Source: Chryseobacterium paridis
Lineage (GTDB): Bacteria; Bacteroidota; Bacteroidia; Flavobacteriales; Weeksellaceae
Assembly: GCF_016595215.1 (NCBI RefSeq)
Contig: NZ_JAENHK010000008.1
Location: forward strand, 124,001-188,000
Length of the DNA: 64,000 nucleotides
Direction of reading: 5' to 3'
In this document: positions 53,739 through 63,724 of the stretch, piece after piece
Layout of the letters: each line of letters begins with the position of its first letter
How positions within the stretch are numbered: the stretch's first letter is position 1
Made by a program: the position numbers and the translations under genes
Notes under the pieces: model-generated
What the model saw: the letters and a program-made list of their open reading frames with translations, nothing else
Told to the model about the DNA's origin: nothing
The model's database searches: none

Positions 53739-55256
53739 ATGTCAAAAATTTGGGTTAAAAAACCAATGAGCGCTTATGAAGCTGATATTAAAAAAAGCGA
53801 GTTGAAAAAAGTTCTTGGTAAATGGAGCTTGACGGCAATAGGAGTTGGTGCTATTATTGGAGGTGGAATCTTCGTTCTTACTGGAACCGGTGCTTATTTT
53901 CATGCAGGTCCTGCACTCGCAATTTCTTTTATAGTAGCTGGTGTTGCTTGTATTTTTGCTGCATTATGTTACGCGGAATTTGCTTCCATTATTCCTGTTG
54001 AAGGTTCTGCATATGCTTATGCATATGGAACTGTAGGTGAAATTTTTGCTTGGGCAATGGGGTGGTGTCTTATCTTGGAATATGCCATGGCGAGTATGGC
54101 AGTTTCGGTAAGTTGGTCAGGATATTTTACCAAATTTTTGAAAATTTTCGGAATTCATTTACCATCATATTTGACATCTGATCCTGCAAGTTATGCAGGA
54201 GAAGGGTTCTCTATGAACTTGCCTGCATTTATTCTTGTTTTATTGATTACTGCATTGTTGGTAAAGGGAACAAAAGAAGCTGCCAGTGCAAATAATTTGA
54301 TTGTTGTAATGAAAACTTCTGCTGTTATTTTTGTAATTATAGCAGGTGCTTATATCATTTTCTCAAGTCCTGAACTTTACAATGCTGCTGACGGTGTTAA
54401 GAACTGGAAACCTTTTATCCCAGATCAGACAGTGATTAAAAATCCGGAAGGACAAATGGTTTCTGCATATGGTCTAAAAGGGATCATTTCAGGGGCTGCA
54501 GCTATATTTTTTGCTTATATTGGCTTTGATGCTGTATCTACTCAGGCTGGAGAAGCTATTAATCCTAAAAAGGATGTACCTTTTGCTATTATTACTTCAT
54601 TATTAGTGTGTACAGCATTATACATATGTGTATCTCTTGTTTTAACAGGGATGATACATTATTCGGATTTCAACCCGGAAGGGAAGTATCCAGATGCAAT
54701 TAAAGCTCCTGTAGCCTATGCTTTTGAAATTGCTGGAAAACACTGGGCGAGTAACGTTGTAACAATTGCAGCTACTGTAGGATTAATTTCTGTAGTTATG
54801 GTAATGATGATGGGACAATCAAGAATTTTTATAGGAATGGCAAAAGATGGGTTGATTCCTAGATTTTTTGGTGACCTTCATCCGAAAACAAAAACACCGT
54901 ATAAGGGTATAATTTTACTAGGAATAGTAGTTGCATTTATTGCTGCGCTTACTCCTATTTCTACGTTGGCTGATATGACAAGTTTTGGAACTTTGTTTGC
55001 GTTTACGTTGGTTTGTATTGCAGTTTGGATCATGAGAAAAAAAGAACCGAATATTATCAGACCATTCAAAGTGCCGGCTTATAAAATAATTGTTGGTTTA
55101 GGAGTTCTTATAAATCTTTATTTGATTCTGAACCTAAGCACACATGCGTTAGAGCTTTCTGCTATTTGGTTATTCTTTGGAGGTTTGGTTTATTTCTTTT
55201 ATGGAAGAACAAATAGTAAATTAAACAATCCTGAAAAATATCAAAATAATAATTAA
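53739..55256 (+). CDS. APC-family amino acid permease
   Basis: 505 residues with 12-13 transmembrane helices. The first helix carries the APC hallmark AIGVGAIIGGGIFVLTGTGA, and GYAEFASIIP-like CYAEFASIIPVEGSAYAYAY follows. FFAYIGFDAVSTQAGEAINP is typical of cationic amino acid permeases. The substrate is not determined. Transcribed alone and followed by a terminator. Confidence 0.92.
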   Translation: MSKIWVKKPMSAYEADIKKSELKKVLGKWSLTAIGVGAIIGGGIFVLTGTGAYFHAGPALAISFIVAGVACIFAALCYAEFASIIPVEGSAYAYAYGTVGEIFAWAMGWCLILEYAMASMAVSVSWSGYFTKFLKIFGIHLPSYLTSDPASYAGEGFSMNLPAFILVLLITALLVKGTKEAASANNLIVVMKTSAVIFVIIAGAYIIFSSPELYNAADGVKNWKPFIPDQTVIKNPEGQMVSAYGLKGIISGAAAIFFAYIGFDAVSTQAGEAINPKKDVPFAIITSLLVCTALYICVSLVLTGMIHYSDFNPEGKYPDAIKAPVAYAFEIAGKHWASNVVTIAATVGLISVVMVMMMGQSRIFIGMAKDGLIPRFFGDLHPKTKTPYKGIILLGIVVAFIAALTPISTLADMTSFGTLFAFTLVCIAVWIMRKKEPNIIRPFKVPAYKIIVGLGVLINLYLILNLSTHALELSAIWLFFGGLVYFFYGRTNSKLNNPEKYQNNN

Positions 55257-55261
55257 TGTAT

Positions 55262-55279
55262 AACCCGCTTCGGCGGGTT
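55262..55279 (+). terminator. Terminator of the amino acid permease gene
   Basis: AACCCGC-TTCG-GCGGGTT with a UUCG-type loop, followed by TTTATTTTT. Confidence 0.85.
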
Positions 55280-55281
55280 TT

Positions 55282-55289
55282 TATTTTTG
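55282..55289 (+). promoter_or_regulatory. Predicted -7 box abutting the YCF48-like gene start
   Basis: TATTTTTG matches TAnnTTTG exactly; it lies inside the U-tract of the preceding terminator and ends 7 nt before the ATG at 55296. Confidence 0.35.
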
Positions 55290-55295
55290 CATACT

Positions 55296-56306
55296 ATGAA
55301 AAAAATACTCTCATTATTATTTGCTTTTGTTGGACTACTATCATTTTCCCAACAGATAAGTCTGGAAACTATTTTTAATGATAAAATAAGTATTAGAGCG
55401 GTTCAGATTTGGGATCATAAAGTTTGGTATGCCGGTACGGATTCCAAATTTGGGTTTGTTGATCTGAAAGATTTTAAAAACCAGAAACAGATTCAATTAT
55501 CAGAAGGAAAATTAGAATTCAGAACCCTGGCACAGAATAAGAATTATTTCTATGCCATTAATGTGCTGAGTCCTGCTTACTTTTTTGAAATCGATAAAAA
55601 GGATCTAAAGTCCAATATTGTTTTTAAAGATACGGTGAAAACTGCGTTTTATGATGCCTTGCATTTTGTAAATGATGATTTGGCTTATAGTTTTAGTGAT
55701 TCTGATACCAATGACAATCTAAAATTAGCAGTTTTAAAAAATGGTAAATGGGGTTTATTTAAAAATGAAGTTATCTTAAATAAAGGAGAAGCTGCATTTG
55801 CTGCCAGTAATACCAATATTGCTTCTACTAAAAAATATTTATGGATTGCTACCGGAGGGAAAGCTTCTAGAGTGATAAGAATGGATTTTAAGACTGGAAA
55901 AATTGAAATTTTTAATACTCCTTTTACTCAGGGAGAGGCCTCGCAAGGAATGTATTCTATAGATTTCTATGACGACCGTTTTGGTGTAGCAGTAGGAGGA
56001 GATTACACTAAGCAGGCTGATAATATCAATAATATTGCTATTACCAAGAATGGTGGAAAGACCTGGCAAATTCAGGCGTCTGGTGCTAATGCGGGATACA
56101 TGACATGTGTGAAGATAAGACCAGGGTCAAATGGGAAAGAGATGATAGCGGTAGGTGATCAGCATATTAGCTACTCTGCAGATTTTGGAAAAACATGGAA
56201 GAAAATTTCCGATGAAAAAAATCTTTATGTTTGCGAATGGGTTGATCGTGATTCTGTTATTTTCGCAGGAAAAGATAAAATTGCATTAGCAAAATTAAAA
56301 TTTTAA
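55296..56306 (+). CDS. Secreted YCF48/sialidase-like beta-propeller protein
   Basis: 336 residues from the ATG at 55296, with a Sec signal (MKKILSLLFAFVGLLSFSQ). The later part has Asp-box/YCF48-like turns: ITKNGGKTWQIQASG and YSADFGKTWKKISDEKNLY. This points to a beta-propeller of the kind seen in photosystem II stability factors and sialidase-like proteins in Bacteroidota. No catalytic residues identified. A T9SS domain is absent. Confidence 0.75.
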   Translation: MKKILSLLFAFVGLLSFSQQISLETIFNDKISIRAVQIWDHKVWYAGTDSKFGFVDLKDFKNQKQIQLSEGKLEFRTLAQNKNYFYAINVLSPAYFFEIDKKDLKSNIVFKDTVKTAFYDALHFVNDDLAYSFSDSDTNDNLKLAVLKNGKWGLFKNEVILNKGEAAFAASNTNIASTKKYLWIATGGKASRVIRMDFKTGKIEIFNTPFTQGEASQGMYSIDFYDDRFGVAVGGDYTKQADNINNIAITKNGGKTWQIQASGANAGYMTCVKIRPGSNGKEMIAVGDQHISYSADFGKTWKKISDEKNLYVCEWVDRDSVIFAGKDKIALAKLKF

Positions 56307-56532
56307 ATTTTCAGTATAGAGGATATCTGTAGCATTAATATTATTTATTCTCTTCTTCGATTTACCTTTGGGGAGATTTTGAAATGAAGATGGTTGTACT
56401 ATGAAAGTTTTAGGTTTTCATGAGTTATATTTTTACGGTCTGGAAAACCTTTGATGGACGTATTTAGATTCATTATAAATTTCGAAAATAAACCCTAATA
56501 TAATTCATGATTTAAAATTCATAAGTTATAGT

Positions 56533-56540
56533 TAATTTTG
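56533..56540 (+). promoter_or_regulatory. Predicted -7 box upstream of hemN
   Basis: TAATTTTG is an exact TAnnTTTG match 57 nt before the hemN start, and 5 nt before the ATG of a 22-codon upstream ORF. Confidence 0.45.
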
Positions 56541-56544
56541 CAGA

Positions 56545-56613
56545 ATGAAATTCTTTATAGGATTTTATTCGATCTATAAAAATTTAAAATTTTTAAATGA
56601 ATTCTTTAATTGA
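56545..56613 (+). CDS. Putative 22-residue upstream ORF overlapping the hemN start
   Basis: The ORF encodes MKFFIGFYSIYKNLKFLNEF plus FN. Its ATG lies 5 nt after a consensus -7 box, and its end overlaps the first codons of hemN in another frame (hemN ATG at 56597-56599). It may be a leaderless uORF that feeds translation of hemN. Its composition is AT-rich and no homology is claimed. Confidence 0.3.
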   Translation: MKFFIGFYSIYKNLKFLNEFFN

Positions 56614-57955
56614 TAAATATAATATTCCGGGACCTCGCTATACATCTTATCCAACTGTTCCATATTGGGATGAAAGTACCTTTTCTCCCGAAAAATGGAA
56701 GGAGAGTGTGATAAGATCTTTCCATGAAAGTAATTCGGCAGAAGGAATTTCTATTTATATCCATTTGCCTTTTTGTGAGGCTTTATGTACTTTTTGTGCA
56801 TGCCATAAGCGTATTACAAAACAGCATAGTGTAGAAACACCTTATTTGGAGAGTGTTTTAAAAGAATGGCAATTGTATCTTGCGCTTTTTGATGAGAAGC
56901 CTAAATTAAAGGAGCTTCACCTGGGAGGTGGAACACCCACTTTTTTTTCTCCTAAGAATCTAAAAGCTTTATTGGAAGGTATATTTGCAACAGTAGAAGT
57001 AGCTGAGCATCCTGAATTTTCTTTTGAAGGGCATCCTAATAATACCACAAGAGAGCATCTTCAGACATTGTATGATCTTGGCTTTAGAAGAGTGAGTTTC
57101 GGAGTACAGGATTACGATCCTAAAGTTCAGAAAGCAATCAATAGAATTCAGCCTTTCGAAAAAGTAAAAGAAGTAACAGAGCTGGCCAGAGAAATTGGTT
57201 ATAGCGGAATAAGTCATGATTTGGTCTTTGGTCTTCCACACCAACACTGGGATGCAATGGAATATACAATTCGTAAAACATTGGAATTAAAACCTGATAG
57301 ACTTGCTTTCTATTCTTATGCTCATGTTCCATGGGTGAAAGGAGTAGGGCAAAGAGGTTTTGATGAAAATGACCTACCGAGTGGCGAGGAAAAAAGAAGA
57401 TTGTATGAAGATGGTAAAAGTCTGTTGGAGGAATTAGGATATATTGAAGTTGGAATGGATCATTTTTCATTAGAGCATGACGACTTGTATCAGTCTTTAA
57501 TTCAAAAGAAATTACATCGAAATTTTATGGGATACACTTCAAGCAAAACCCAATTGATGGTAGGGCTTGGAATGTCTTCGATTTCAGATTCGTGGTATGC
57601 TTTCGCTCAAAATGTAAAAACAGTCGAAGAATATCAAAAGATTGTTGAAGAAGGACAAATTCCTGTCGTAAAAGGACATATTTTAGATACTGAGGATTTG
57701 ATTGTGAGAAGACATATTCTGAATTTAATGTGTCAGCTTGAAACCACCTGGGATGTTCAGAATTCTTTCCCGGAATTGGAAAATGCTTTAGAGATGCTGA
57801 AAGAGATGGAAAGAGATGAATTGGTTGAAATACATGATAATCAGATAAAGATTACAGAGAAGGGAAGGGCTTTTACAAGAAATGTAGCCATGGTGTTTGA
57901 TCTTAGAATGATGCGGAATAAACCTGAAACCAGAATTTTCTCGATGACCATATAA
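56597..57955 (+). CDS. hemN: Oxygen-independent coproporphyrinogen III oxidase
   Basis: 452 residues. Radical-SAM cluster Cys60, Cys64 and Cys67 (HLPFCEALCTFCACH), with Cys69 next to it as in E. coli HemN. LHLGGGTPTFF and SFGVQDYDPKVQKAINRIQP follow. C-terminal domain as in HemN rather than HemW. It makes protoporphyrinogen IX in low oxygen, an anaerobic step in haem synthesis. Followed 6 nt later by a membrane protein gene. Confidence 0.96.
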   Translation: MNSLIDKYNIPGPRYTSYPTVPYWDESTFSPEKWKESVIRSFHESNSAEGISIYIHLPFCEALCTFCACHKRITKQHSVETPYLESVLKEWQLYLALFDEKPKLKELHLGGGTPTFFSPKNLKALLEGIFATVEVAEHPEFSFEGHPNNTTREHLQTLYDLGFRRVSFGVQDYDPKVQKAINRIQPFEKVKEVTELAREIGYSGISHDLVFGLPHQHWDAMEYTIRKTLELKPDRLAFYSYAHVPWVKGVGQRGFDENDLPSGEEKRRLYEDGKSLLEELGYIEVGMDHFSLEHDDLYQSLIQKKLHRNFMGYTSSKTQLMVGLGMSSISDSWYAFAQNVKTVEEYQKIVEEGQIPVVKGHILDTEDLIVRRHILNLMCQLETTWDVQNSFPELENALEMLKEMERDELVEIHDNQIKITEKGRAFTRNVAMVFDLRMMRNKPETRIFSMTI

Positions 57956-57961
57956 TAATAG

Positions 57962-59173
57962 ATGAATAAGAAGCTTCTTTTCATTATTCTCTATTTATAT
58001 GCACTGGTTTTTAGTGTCTTAAAAACGATTCGGTTTCCCAATGGCTGGTCTGAGGCCCATTGGATGATGGATTATAGATTAGGTTTTATTAAAAGAGGAC
58101 TTGCAGGAGCTTTTTTCGGTTTCTTTTTTGAACGGAATGAGCAGAGCATACTTTTTCTGTCTTCTGTTATATTACTTACATTATATGGATTATTGATAAG
58201 TATTGCTTATCGGGAGACCCTTAGGAATAGAGGAAATATCTATACAGTTTTGTTATATTTACTGTTTTTCCTATCCCAATACATTATATTTTCAGCACAT
58301 CTTATTGGTTATCTTGATCATCTTATTTTTTTACTAACTATTTTAGTTATTTGGCTCCTTAGAAAAAGAATGATTATACTATCATCTCTGTTAGTTTCAA
58401 TTAGTATTTTAATCCATGAAGTTTCATTTTTCTTAATGCTTCCTATTTGCTGTTTTGCATTGGTTGTTAATGAAATTGATCAGACTAAGCTCTCACCTAA
58501 AAATATCCTAAGCTCAGGGTTGATAAAAAAGATGATCATGTTCTTGGTATTGCCCTTAGCTATTACTTGTGGGGTATCTATATATCAGGAAGTTTTGGGA
58601 AGAAATAATTACAACCAAATATTTAATTATCTGGATCATCTAAAATTTATTGATAGAAATGTAGCTAAGTCTGTTGCATCTGCTTATACTATAAAATTTA
58701 CAGTATATTTTAATGAAGAGAGTCCGCGTTTTTTTCAAAGAATTTTTGCTTCCAAATGCTCTGTATTCTTTGGAATTCCCATTCTTTTTATGATGTATCT
58801 GGTTTATAAACAATTTGAAAGGGTAAACAGATGTCTCTTATTGCTTCTTGCTGTCATTATTCTAATTCCTTTGTGTCTCCACGCAATAGCCTATGATAAC
58901 TATAGAATATGGTCATTTCCATTCATAATTCTATTCTTAGGTTTTTGGATTTTAAATTCTAAAGTAAAAGCAAAATCCACGACCGATAATAAAATGTCAA
59001 TGATAGAGGTAAGTTTTGCTATAGTTTCATTTTTATTAATATCACTGGTCCCAAGCTATTTAATGGATAATGAGGTTGAACGTTTTTCGACAATACAAAG
59101 AGTAATGATTCTAATACCTCTTATAATTTTAGGAATTTATTATTTTAAAAAAGCCCCAATAAAAGGATATTGA
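57962..59173 (+). CDS. Polytopic membrane protein of unknown function
   Basis: 403 residues with about 10 hydrophobic segments. The region NGWSEAHWMMDYRLGFIKRG before the first long helix has the DYRLGFIKRGL phrase that recurs in uncharacterised membrane proteins of Bacteroidota. Starts 6 nt after hemN and is probably co-transcribed. No catalytic or transport family was recognised. Confidence 0.65.
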   Translation: MNKKLLFIILYLYALVFSVLKTIRFPNGWSEAHWMMDYRLGFIKRGLAGAFFGFFFERNEQSILFLSSVILLTLYGLLISIAYRETLRNRGNIYTVLLYLLFFLSQYIIFSAHLIGYLDHLIFLLTILVIWLLRKRMIILSSLLVSISILIHEVSFFLMLPICCFALVVNEIDQTKLSPKNILSSGLIKKMIMFLVLPLAITCGVSIYQEVLGRNNYNQIFNYLDHLKFIDRNVAKSVASAYTIKFTVYFNEESPRFFQRIFASKCSVFFGIPILFMMYLVYKQFERVNRCLLLLLAVIILIPLCLHAIAYDNYRIWSFPFIILFLGFWILNSKVKAKSTTDNKMSMIEVSFAIVSFLLISLVPSYLMDNEVERFSTIQRVMILIPLIILGIYYFKKAPIKGY

Positions 59174-59177
59174 GGCT
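59152..59177. terminator. Bidirectional terminator overlapping the ends of two convergent genes
   Basis: Stem AGCCCCAATA (59152-59161) with TATTGAGGCT (59168-59177), one A-C mismatch, and T runs on both strands. It overlaps the stop codon of the membrane protein gene. Confidence 0.65.
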
Positions 59178-59188
59178 CTTAATTGTTT

Positions 59189-60553
59189 TTATTGGATAAT
59201 CAACTTCTGGCTGTAAGATTTTAATTCTCCTGATTTTAAATTGATATAATAAACACCTGCTGGAATATTCGATATATCAATACTGTTATCATTATTGATG
59301 TTGATATGATCCAGAACCCTGCCTTCAGAGCTTATGATTTCTGCTGAAACTTTTGTTCCTTTTAATCCTTCAATAAATACCCTTTTAGATGCGGGGTTAG
59401 GATATATTTTAATTTCACTTAAATTATTGTTATTCTGAGTAGAAAGTGTTCCACTTGTAATTTTGTAAATTTTTCCACTATCAACAGCGGCTACGTATAA
59501 TCCATTCTGATTATCCTGTCCGAAGCTTGAGAATCCATTGCCAGGATATGCTGTAGTCCAGGTGATGGAGTTATCGGAACTTAAGATACCAATTTGATCA
59601 GAACAATAATCAGCGAAAAAATATTTCCCTTGTAGTGTAGGATAAAGACTTCCTCTGTACACGTAACCACCGGTTATGGAACATTTTCCACCAGAATGAT
59701 TGTAGACAGCGATAGGGAAAGTCATTGTTGAAGAGCTTGCACAGCCATTGGTGTTGTACGCTGTATTTCCTTCATAGCATCTCCATCCATAATTAATTCC
59801 TGCCTGGGAAATTGGATTTCTATTTATTTCTTCAATCTGGCCCTGTCCTACATCAGCGATCATTGCATTACCAGTAGTAAGGTCAAAAGAAAATTTCCAA
59901 GCATTTCTAAGACCATAAGCCCAGATTTCATCAGCTCCATCAACACCTACAAAAGGATTGTCTGGTGGAATATTGTACGCATTTGTTGAATTGATATCAA
60001 TACGTAGCATTTTTCCAAGAAGGGAATTTTTGTTCTGTGCATTGTTATTTGGATCTCCTCCGCTACCACCGTCTCCGGTTACGATCCATAATTTTCCATC
60101 AGGCGCAAAATGAATACTTCCTCCATTGTGATTATCGAAAGGTTTTGGAATACTTAATATTATTTTTTCAGAACCCGGATCGGCTACATTTGGATCTGAA
60201 CTGCTTACGGTATACCTTGCAACCGTAATATTTCCGTTTGTAATATTATTATAATACACGAAGAAATATCCATTCGTAGTATACTGTGGATGAAAAGCAA
60301 GGCCTAAAAGTCCCCTTTCTCCTCCATAGAGAACCTTGCTGCTAATATTTAAAAAATTAGCGGCATTGATGGTTCCTGTGGGCTGAATAATTTTAATGAT
60401 TCCATTCTGTTGTACTGCAAACAATCTGCTGTCATTGGCGTTTGTAATTTCGACGGGACTTGTAAGCCCCGTGGCAAATTCTACCAGATTAATTGTCTGG
60501 GAATTAAGAAATAGGGAAGAAAGAATCCCTACCATAAAAAGTAAAATTTTCAT
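59189..60553 (-). CDS. Secreted PQQ-type sugar dehydrogenase with T9SS sorting domain
   Basis: 454 residues from the ATG at 60553 (MKILLFMVGILSSLFLNSQ, a clear Sec signal); a longer start would have no signal. The sorbosone/glucose dehydrogenase type beta-propeller shows ERGLLGLAFHPQY, NHNGGSIHFAPDGKLWIVTGDGG and WAYGLRNAWKFSFD. The C-terminus is a T9SS type A domain (KIYPNPASKRVFIEGL, ISNIPAGVYYINLKSG). The enzyme would act on the cell surface or outside. PQQ dependence is inferred from family. Confidence 0.93.
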   Translation of the reverse strand: MKILLFMVGILSSLFLNSQTINLVEFATGLTSPVEITNANDSRLFAVQQNGIIKIIQPTGTINAANFLNISSKVLYGGERGLLGLAFHPQYTTNGYFFVYYNNITNGNITVARYTVSSSDPNVADPGSEKIILSIPKPFDNHNGGSIHFAPDGKLWIVTGDGGSGGDPNNNAQNKNSLLGKMLRIDINSTNAYNIPPDNPFVGVDGADEIWAYGLRNAWKFSFDLTTGNAMIADVGQGQIEEINRNPISQAGINYGWRCYEGNTAYNTNGCASSSTMTFPIAVYNHSGGKCSITGGYVYRGSLYPTLQGKYFFADYCSDQIGILSSDNSITWTTAYPGNGFSSFGQDNQNGLYVAAVDSGKIYKITSGTLSTQNNNNLSEIKIYPNPASKRVFIEGLKGTKVSAEIISSEGRVLDHININNDNSIDISNIPAGVYYINLKSGELKSYSQKLIIQ

Positions 60554-60733
60554 AATATTGTGATATTTAGTGTATTGTAATACGAATGAAAATTTCATAC
60601 CAATTGAAATTTGCAAACTTCATTAAAATATACTGTTAAAATTGATAAATCTTAAATAGAAGTGGGGTTGTCGATATATCTGAAAATAAACCATTTCTGT
60701 TGCTAAAAGTTCATAAAATATAAAGAAATTCAT

Positions 60734-60741
60734 TATATTTG
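60734..60741 (+). promoter_or_regulatory. Predicted -7 box of secDF
   Basis: TATATTTG matches TAnnTTTG and lies 31 nt before the secDF start; no TTG at the -33 position. Confidence 0.45.
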
Positions 60742-60771
60742 CCGACTTAATTTAACGTAGTTTATAACAAA

Positions 60772-63666
60772 ATGCAAGGAAAAGGACTTATTACAATTGT
60801 TGCTATTGTACTGGGGTTGATTTGCCTAAATGAGCTTATACCAACCTGGTACGCCAGCAAAATTGAATCGCAGATTGAAGCTGCGAACGGAAACGAGAAA
60901 GAGATCAAGCGAATAAAAGAAGATACTCTTAATCTTGGTTATACAAAGCTTTACTATTCTAAAGCGAAAGACAAAGAAATGAAACTTGGTCTTGACTTGA
61001 AAGGAGGGATCAACGTTCTTTTGGAGATCAACCAAAGAGACTTAGTGAGTGATCTGACAAATTATTCATCTAATCCTGTTCTAATCGAAGCTTTAAACAA
61101 AACTGACGAGGTTCAGAAGAATTCTACAAAAGCTTATATTGATAACTTTTTCGATCAATTCGATATAGTTAACAAAGCAAAGGGAACGAATCTTAAACTT
61201 GCAGATCCGGAATTATTCGGAAACGCTAATCTTACAGAGATTAAGTATAACACGAGTGATGATCAAGTAAAAAGCATTGTAAAAAGAAGAATTGATGCTT
61301 CTGTAGGTACTGCTTTTGAAGTAATCAGAACGAGAATTGATAAAATGGGAGCTGTGCAACCGAATGTTCAGAGAGTACCTGGGACGGCAAGAATTTCTGT
61401 TGAAATGCCCGGTATGAAGGATATTGACAAGGTGAAGAAAATGCTACAGACTTCAGCAAAACTTCAGTTCTGGGAAGTACAACAGGTGCCTGAAATTGGA
61501 CCTTACTTCCAGACTTTAACAAGTGTTATTGCTGCAAAAGGCGATTCTATGGGAGTTGCTAAGAATGTAAACTTCATGAATCTTTTGCACTTAGATAAAC
61601 TAAGAACAAATGGTGTTGCCAACATAAAACTGTCTGATACAGCTGTTGTAAATAAAATTTTAAACAGCAAAGTAGGACAGGCATTACGTCCGGCTAACAT
61701 TAAATATACCCAATTTATGTGGGGATATAAGCCAGAAGCTACAGATCCTGAAAGCTTGGTATTATATGCTATCAGAGGAAATATCACTCAAAAAGCTCCG
61801 GTAGATGGTGCTGTTGAAACAGCTAGCATCAGCTATGATGAACTGGGAAGAGTAGTGGTTGATATGCAGATGGACTCTAAAGGTGCTAAAGAATGGAAGA
61901 CTTTAACAGAGAAAAACGTTAATAAACCAGTTGCTGTAACTCTTGATAACAGAGTATACACTGCACCCAATGTAGTAAATGCTATTCCTAACGGTAGAAC
62001 TCAGATCTCTGGTAACTTCTCTCAGGAAGAAGCTAAAGAATTGGTTGACGTTCTGGGAGCTGGTAAATTGCCAGCGGGAGCTAAAGTGGTTCAGGCTACA
62101 CAGGTAGGACCATCTTTAGGACAGGAGTCTATTAATGCAGGGATGATCTCTTTTGCTATTGCATTTTTAATTATCATTGTTTATATCATTTTCTATTATG
62201 GTGGTGCAGGTGTGTACGCTGTAATTGCAATGGTTATCAACTTATTCTATATTTTCGGAATTATGGATTCCGGAGACTTCACGTTGACACTTCCTGGTAT
62301 CGCAGGTATCGTTCTTACGATGGCGATGGCTGTGGATACGAACGTAATTATCTACGAAAGAACCAAGGAAGAATTATTTGCTGGAAAGAACATTTTAGAA
62401 GCTTATAAAGATGGTTTCAAACATGCTTTGAACGCTATTATTGATGGTCACTCAACTACTTTCTTAACAGCGGTTGTGTTATTCTTCTTCGGAACAGGAC
62501 CTATTAAAGGATTTGCTTTAACCTTAATGATTGGTATTGCAATGACTTTGTTTACTTCTGTATTACTTTCAAGAGTAATGATCTTCAGTAGATTGAACAA
62601 AGGAAAACACCTTTCTGTATGGACTGCTCCAACGAAAAACTTATTCAGAAATACCTGGATTGACTTTATTGGAAAAAGAAAATACGCTTATATTATTTCT
62701 ACAGTATTAACTGTAGTCTGCATCGGATCTATCTTCATTCATGGATTTAAGTATGGAATCGACTTTACGGGTGGTAGAAATTATATTGTAAGATTCGATA
62801 AAGATGTAAACGCTGAAGATGTTGAACAGAATTTGATTAAGATGTTCAAAACTGAAGATGGAAAGAATTCTTCTGTTGAGGCTAAAACTTTTGGTAACTC
62901 TAAACAATTAAAGATCTCTACAGATTACCTGATTGATGATGAGTCTCTAAAAGCTGACCAGACAGTTGAACAAAAATTATACGAAGGGTTAAAAACAAAC
63001 CTGCCAACTAATATTTCATTACATGATTTCAAGGCTGCTGATAAAGACCATGCTGGAATTATTTCTTCCGAGAAAGTAGGACCTACGGTTGCAGATGACA
63101 TTAAGACTCATGGTATTCTTGCAGTTGTTGCAGCTTTAGCGGGAATCTTTATCTATATCTTGATCAGATTTAGAAAATGGCAGTTCTCTCTTGGTGCGGT
63201 TGCGGCCCTATTCCATGATGCGGTTATTATTTTAGGAGCTTATTCATTGCTTCATAAATATATGCCATTCAATATGGAAATTAATCAGGATTTCATTGCA
63301 GCAATCTTAACTGTATTAGGATACTCGATTAACGATACCGTAATTATCTTCGATAGAATTAGAGAGTATTTAAGAGAGAAGAAATCTTTAACCTTAGCTG
63401 GATTATTTGATGATTCAATTTCAAGTACACTAGGTAGAACATTCAACACTTCATTTACAACGATCCTCGTAATTTTGGCGATCTTTATCTTTGGTGGAGA
63501 TAACCTAAGAGGATTTATGTTTGCTATGTTGATTGGTATTGGTTTCGGTACCTACTCATCCATATTCGTTGCTTCGGCTATTGCCTATGACTTCCTTAAG
63601 TCAGGAAAAGAAGAAGGAGTACATGGAAAAACAACTTCAAATAAAGAAGTTCTTGCTTCAAAATAA
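60772..63666 (+). CDS. secDF: Fused protein translocase subunit SecDF
   Basis: 964 residues. The SecD half has LGLDLKGGINVLLEIN, the periplasmic P1 domain and DTNVIIYERTKEE; the SecF half has GIDFTGGRNYIVRF and NDTVIIFDRIRE. Both halves show six transmembrane helices, and the key Asp residues of the transmembrane proton path (VDTNVIIYER, INDTVIIFDR) are present. Helps late steps of Sec export with the proton gradient. Fusion is normal in Bacteroidota. Confidence 0.98.
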   Translation: MQGKGLITIVAIVLGLICLNELIPTWYASKIESQIEAANGNEKEIKRIKEDTLNLGYTKLYYSKAKDKEMKLGLDLKGGINVLLEINQRDLVSDLTNYSSNPVLIEALNKTDEVQKNSTKAYIDNFFDQFDIVNKAKGTNLKLADPELFGNANLTEIKYNTSDDQVKSIVKRRIDASVGTAFEVIRTRIDKMGAVQPNVQRVPGTARISVEMPGMKDIDKVKKMLQTSAKLQFWEVQQVPEIGPYFQTLTSVIAAKGDSMGVAKNVNFMNLLHLDKLRTNGVANIKLSDTAVVNKILNSKVGQALRPANIKYTQFMWGYKPEATDPESLVLYAIRGNITQKAPVDGAVETASISYDELGRVVVDMQMDSKGAKEWKTLTEKNVNKPVAVTLDNRVYTAPNVVNAIPNGRTQISGNFSQEEAKELVDVLGAGKLPAGAKVVQATQVGPSLGQESINAGMISFAIAFLIIIVYIIFYYGGAGVYAVIAMVINLFYIFGIMDSGDFTLTLPGIAGIVLTMAMAVDTNVIIYERTKEELFAGKNILEAYKDGFKHALNAIIDGHSTTFLTAVVLFFFGTGPIKGFALTLMIGIAMTLFTSVLLSRVMIFSRLNKGKHLSVWTAPTKNLFRNTWIDFIGKRKYAYIISTVLTVVCIGSIFIHGFKYGIDFTGGRNYIVRFDKDVNAEDVEQNLIKMFKTEDGKNSSVEAKTFGNSKQLKISTDYLIDDESLKADQTVEQKLYEGLKTNLPTNISLHDFKAADKDHAGIISSEKVGPTVADDIKTHGILAVVAALAGIFIYILIRFRKWQFSLGAVAALFHDAVIILGAYSLLHKYMPFNMEINQDFIAAILTVLGYSINDTVIIFDRIREYLREKKSLTLAGLFDDSISSTLGRTFNTSFTTILVILAIFIFGGDNLRGFMFAMLIGIGFGTYSSIFVASAIAYDFLKSGKEEGVHGKTTSNKEVLASK

Positions 63667-63686
63667 ATTATAATACTACAATAAAT

Positions 63687-63718
63687 AAAAAGAGCCTTTC
63701 AAACGAAAGGCTCTTTTT
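63687..63718 (+). terminator. Terminator after secDF
   Basis: AAAAAGAGCCTTTC with GAAAGGCTCTTTTT, loop AAAC. The stem is perfect. Confidence 0.9.
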
Positions 63719-63724
63719 ATTTAC

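Noticed and set aside
60554-60616. Longer start for the T9SS sugar dehydrogenase (60616)
   Set aside because: It adds 21 residues before a good Sec signal that starts at 60553.
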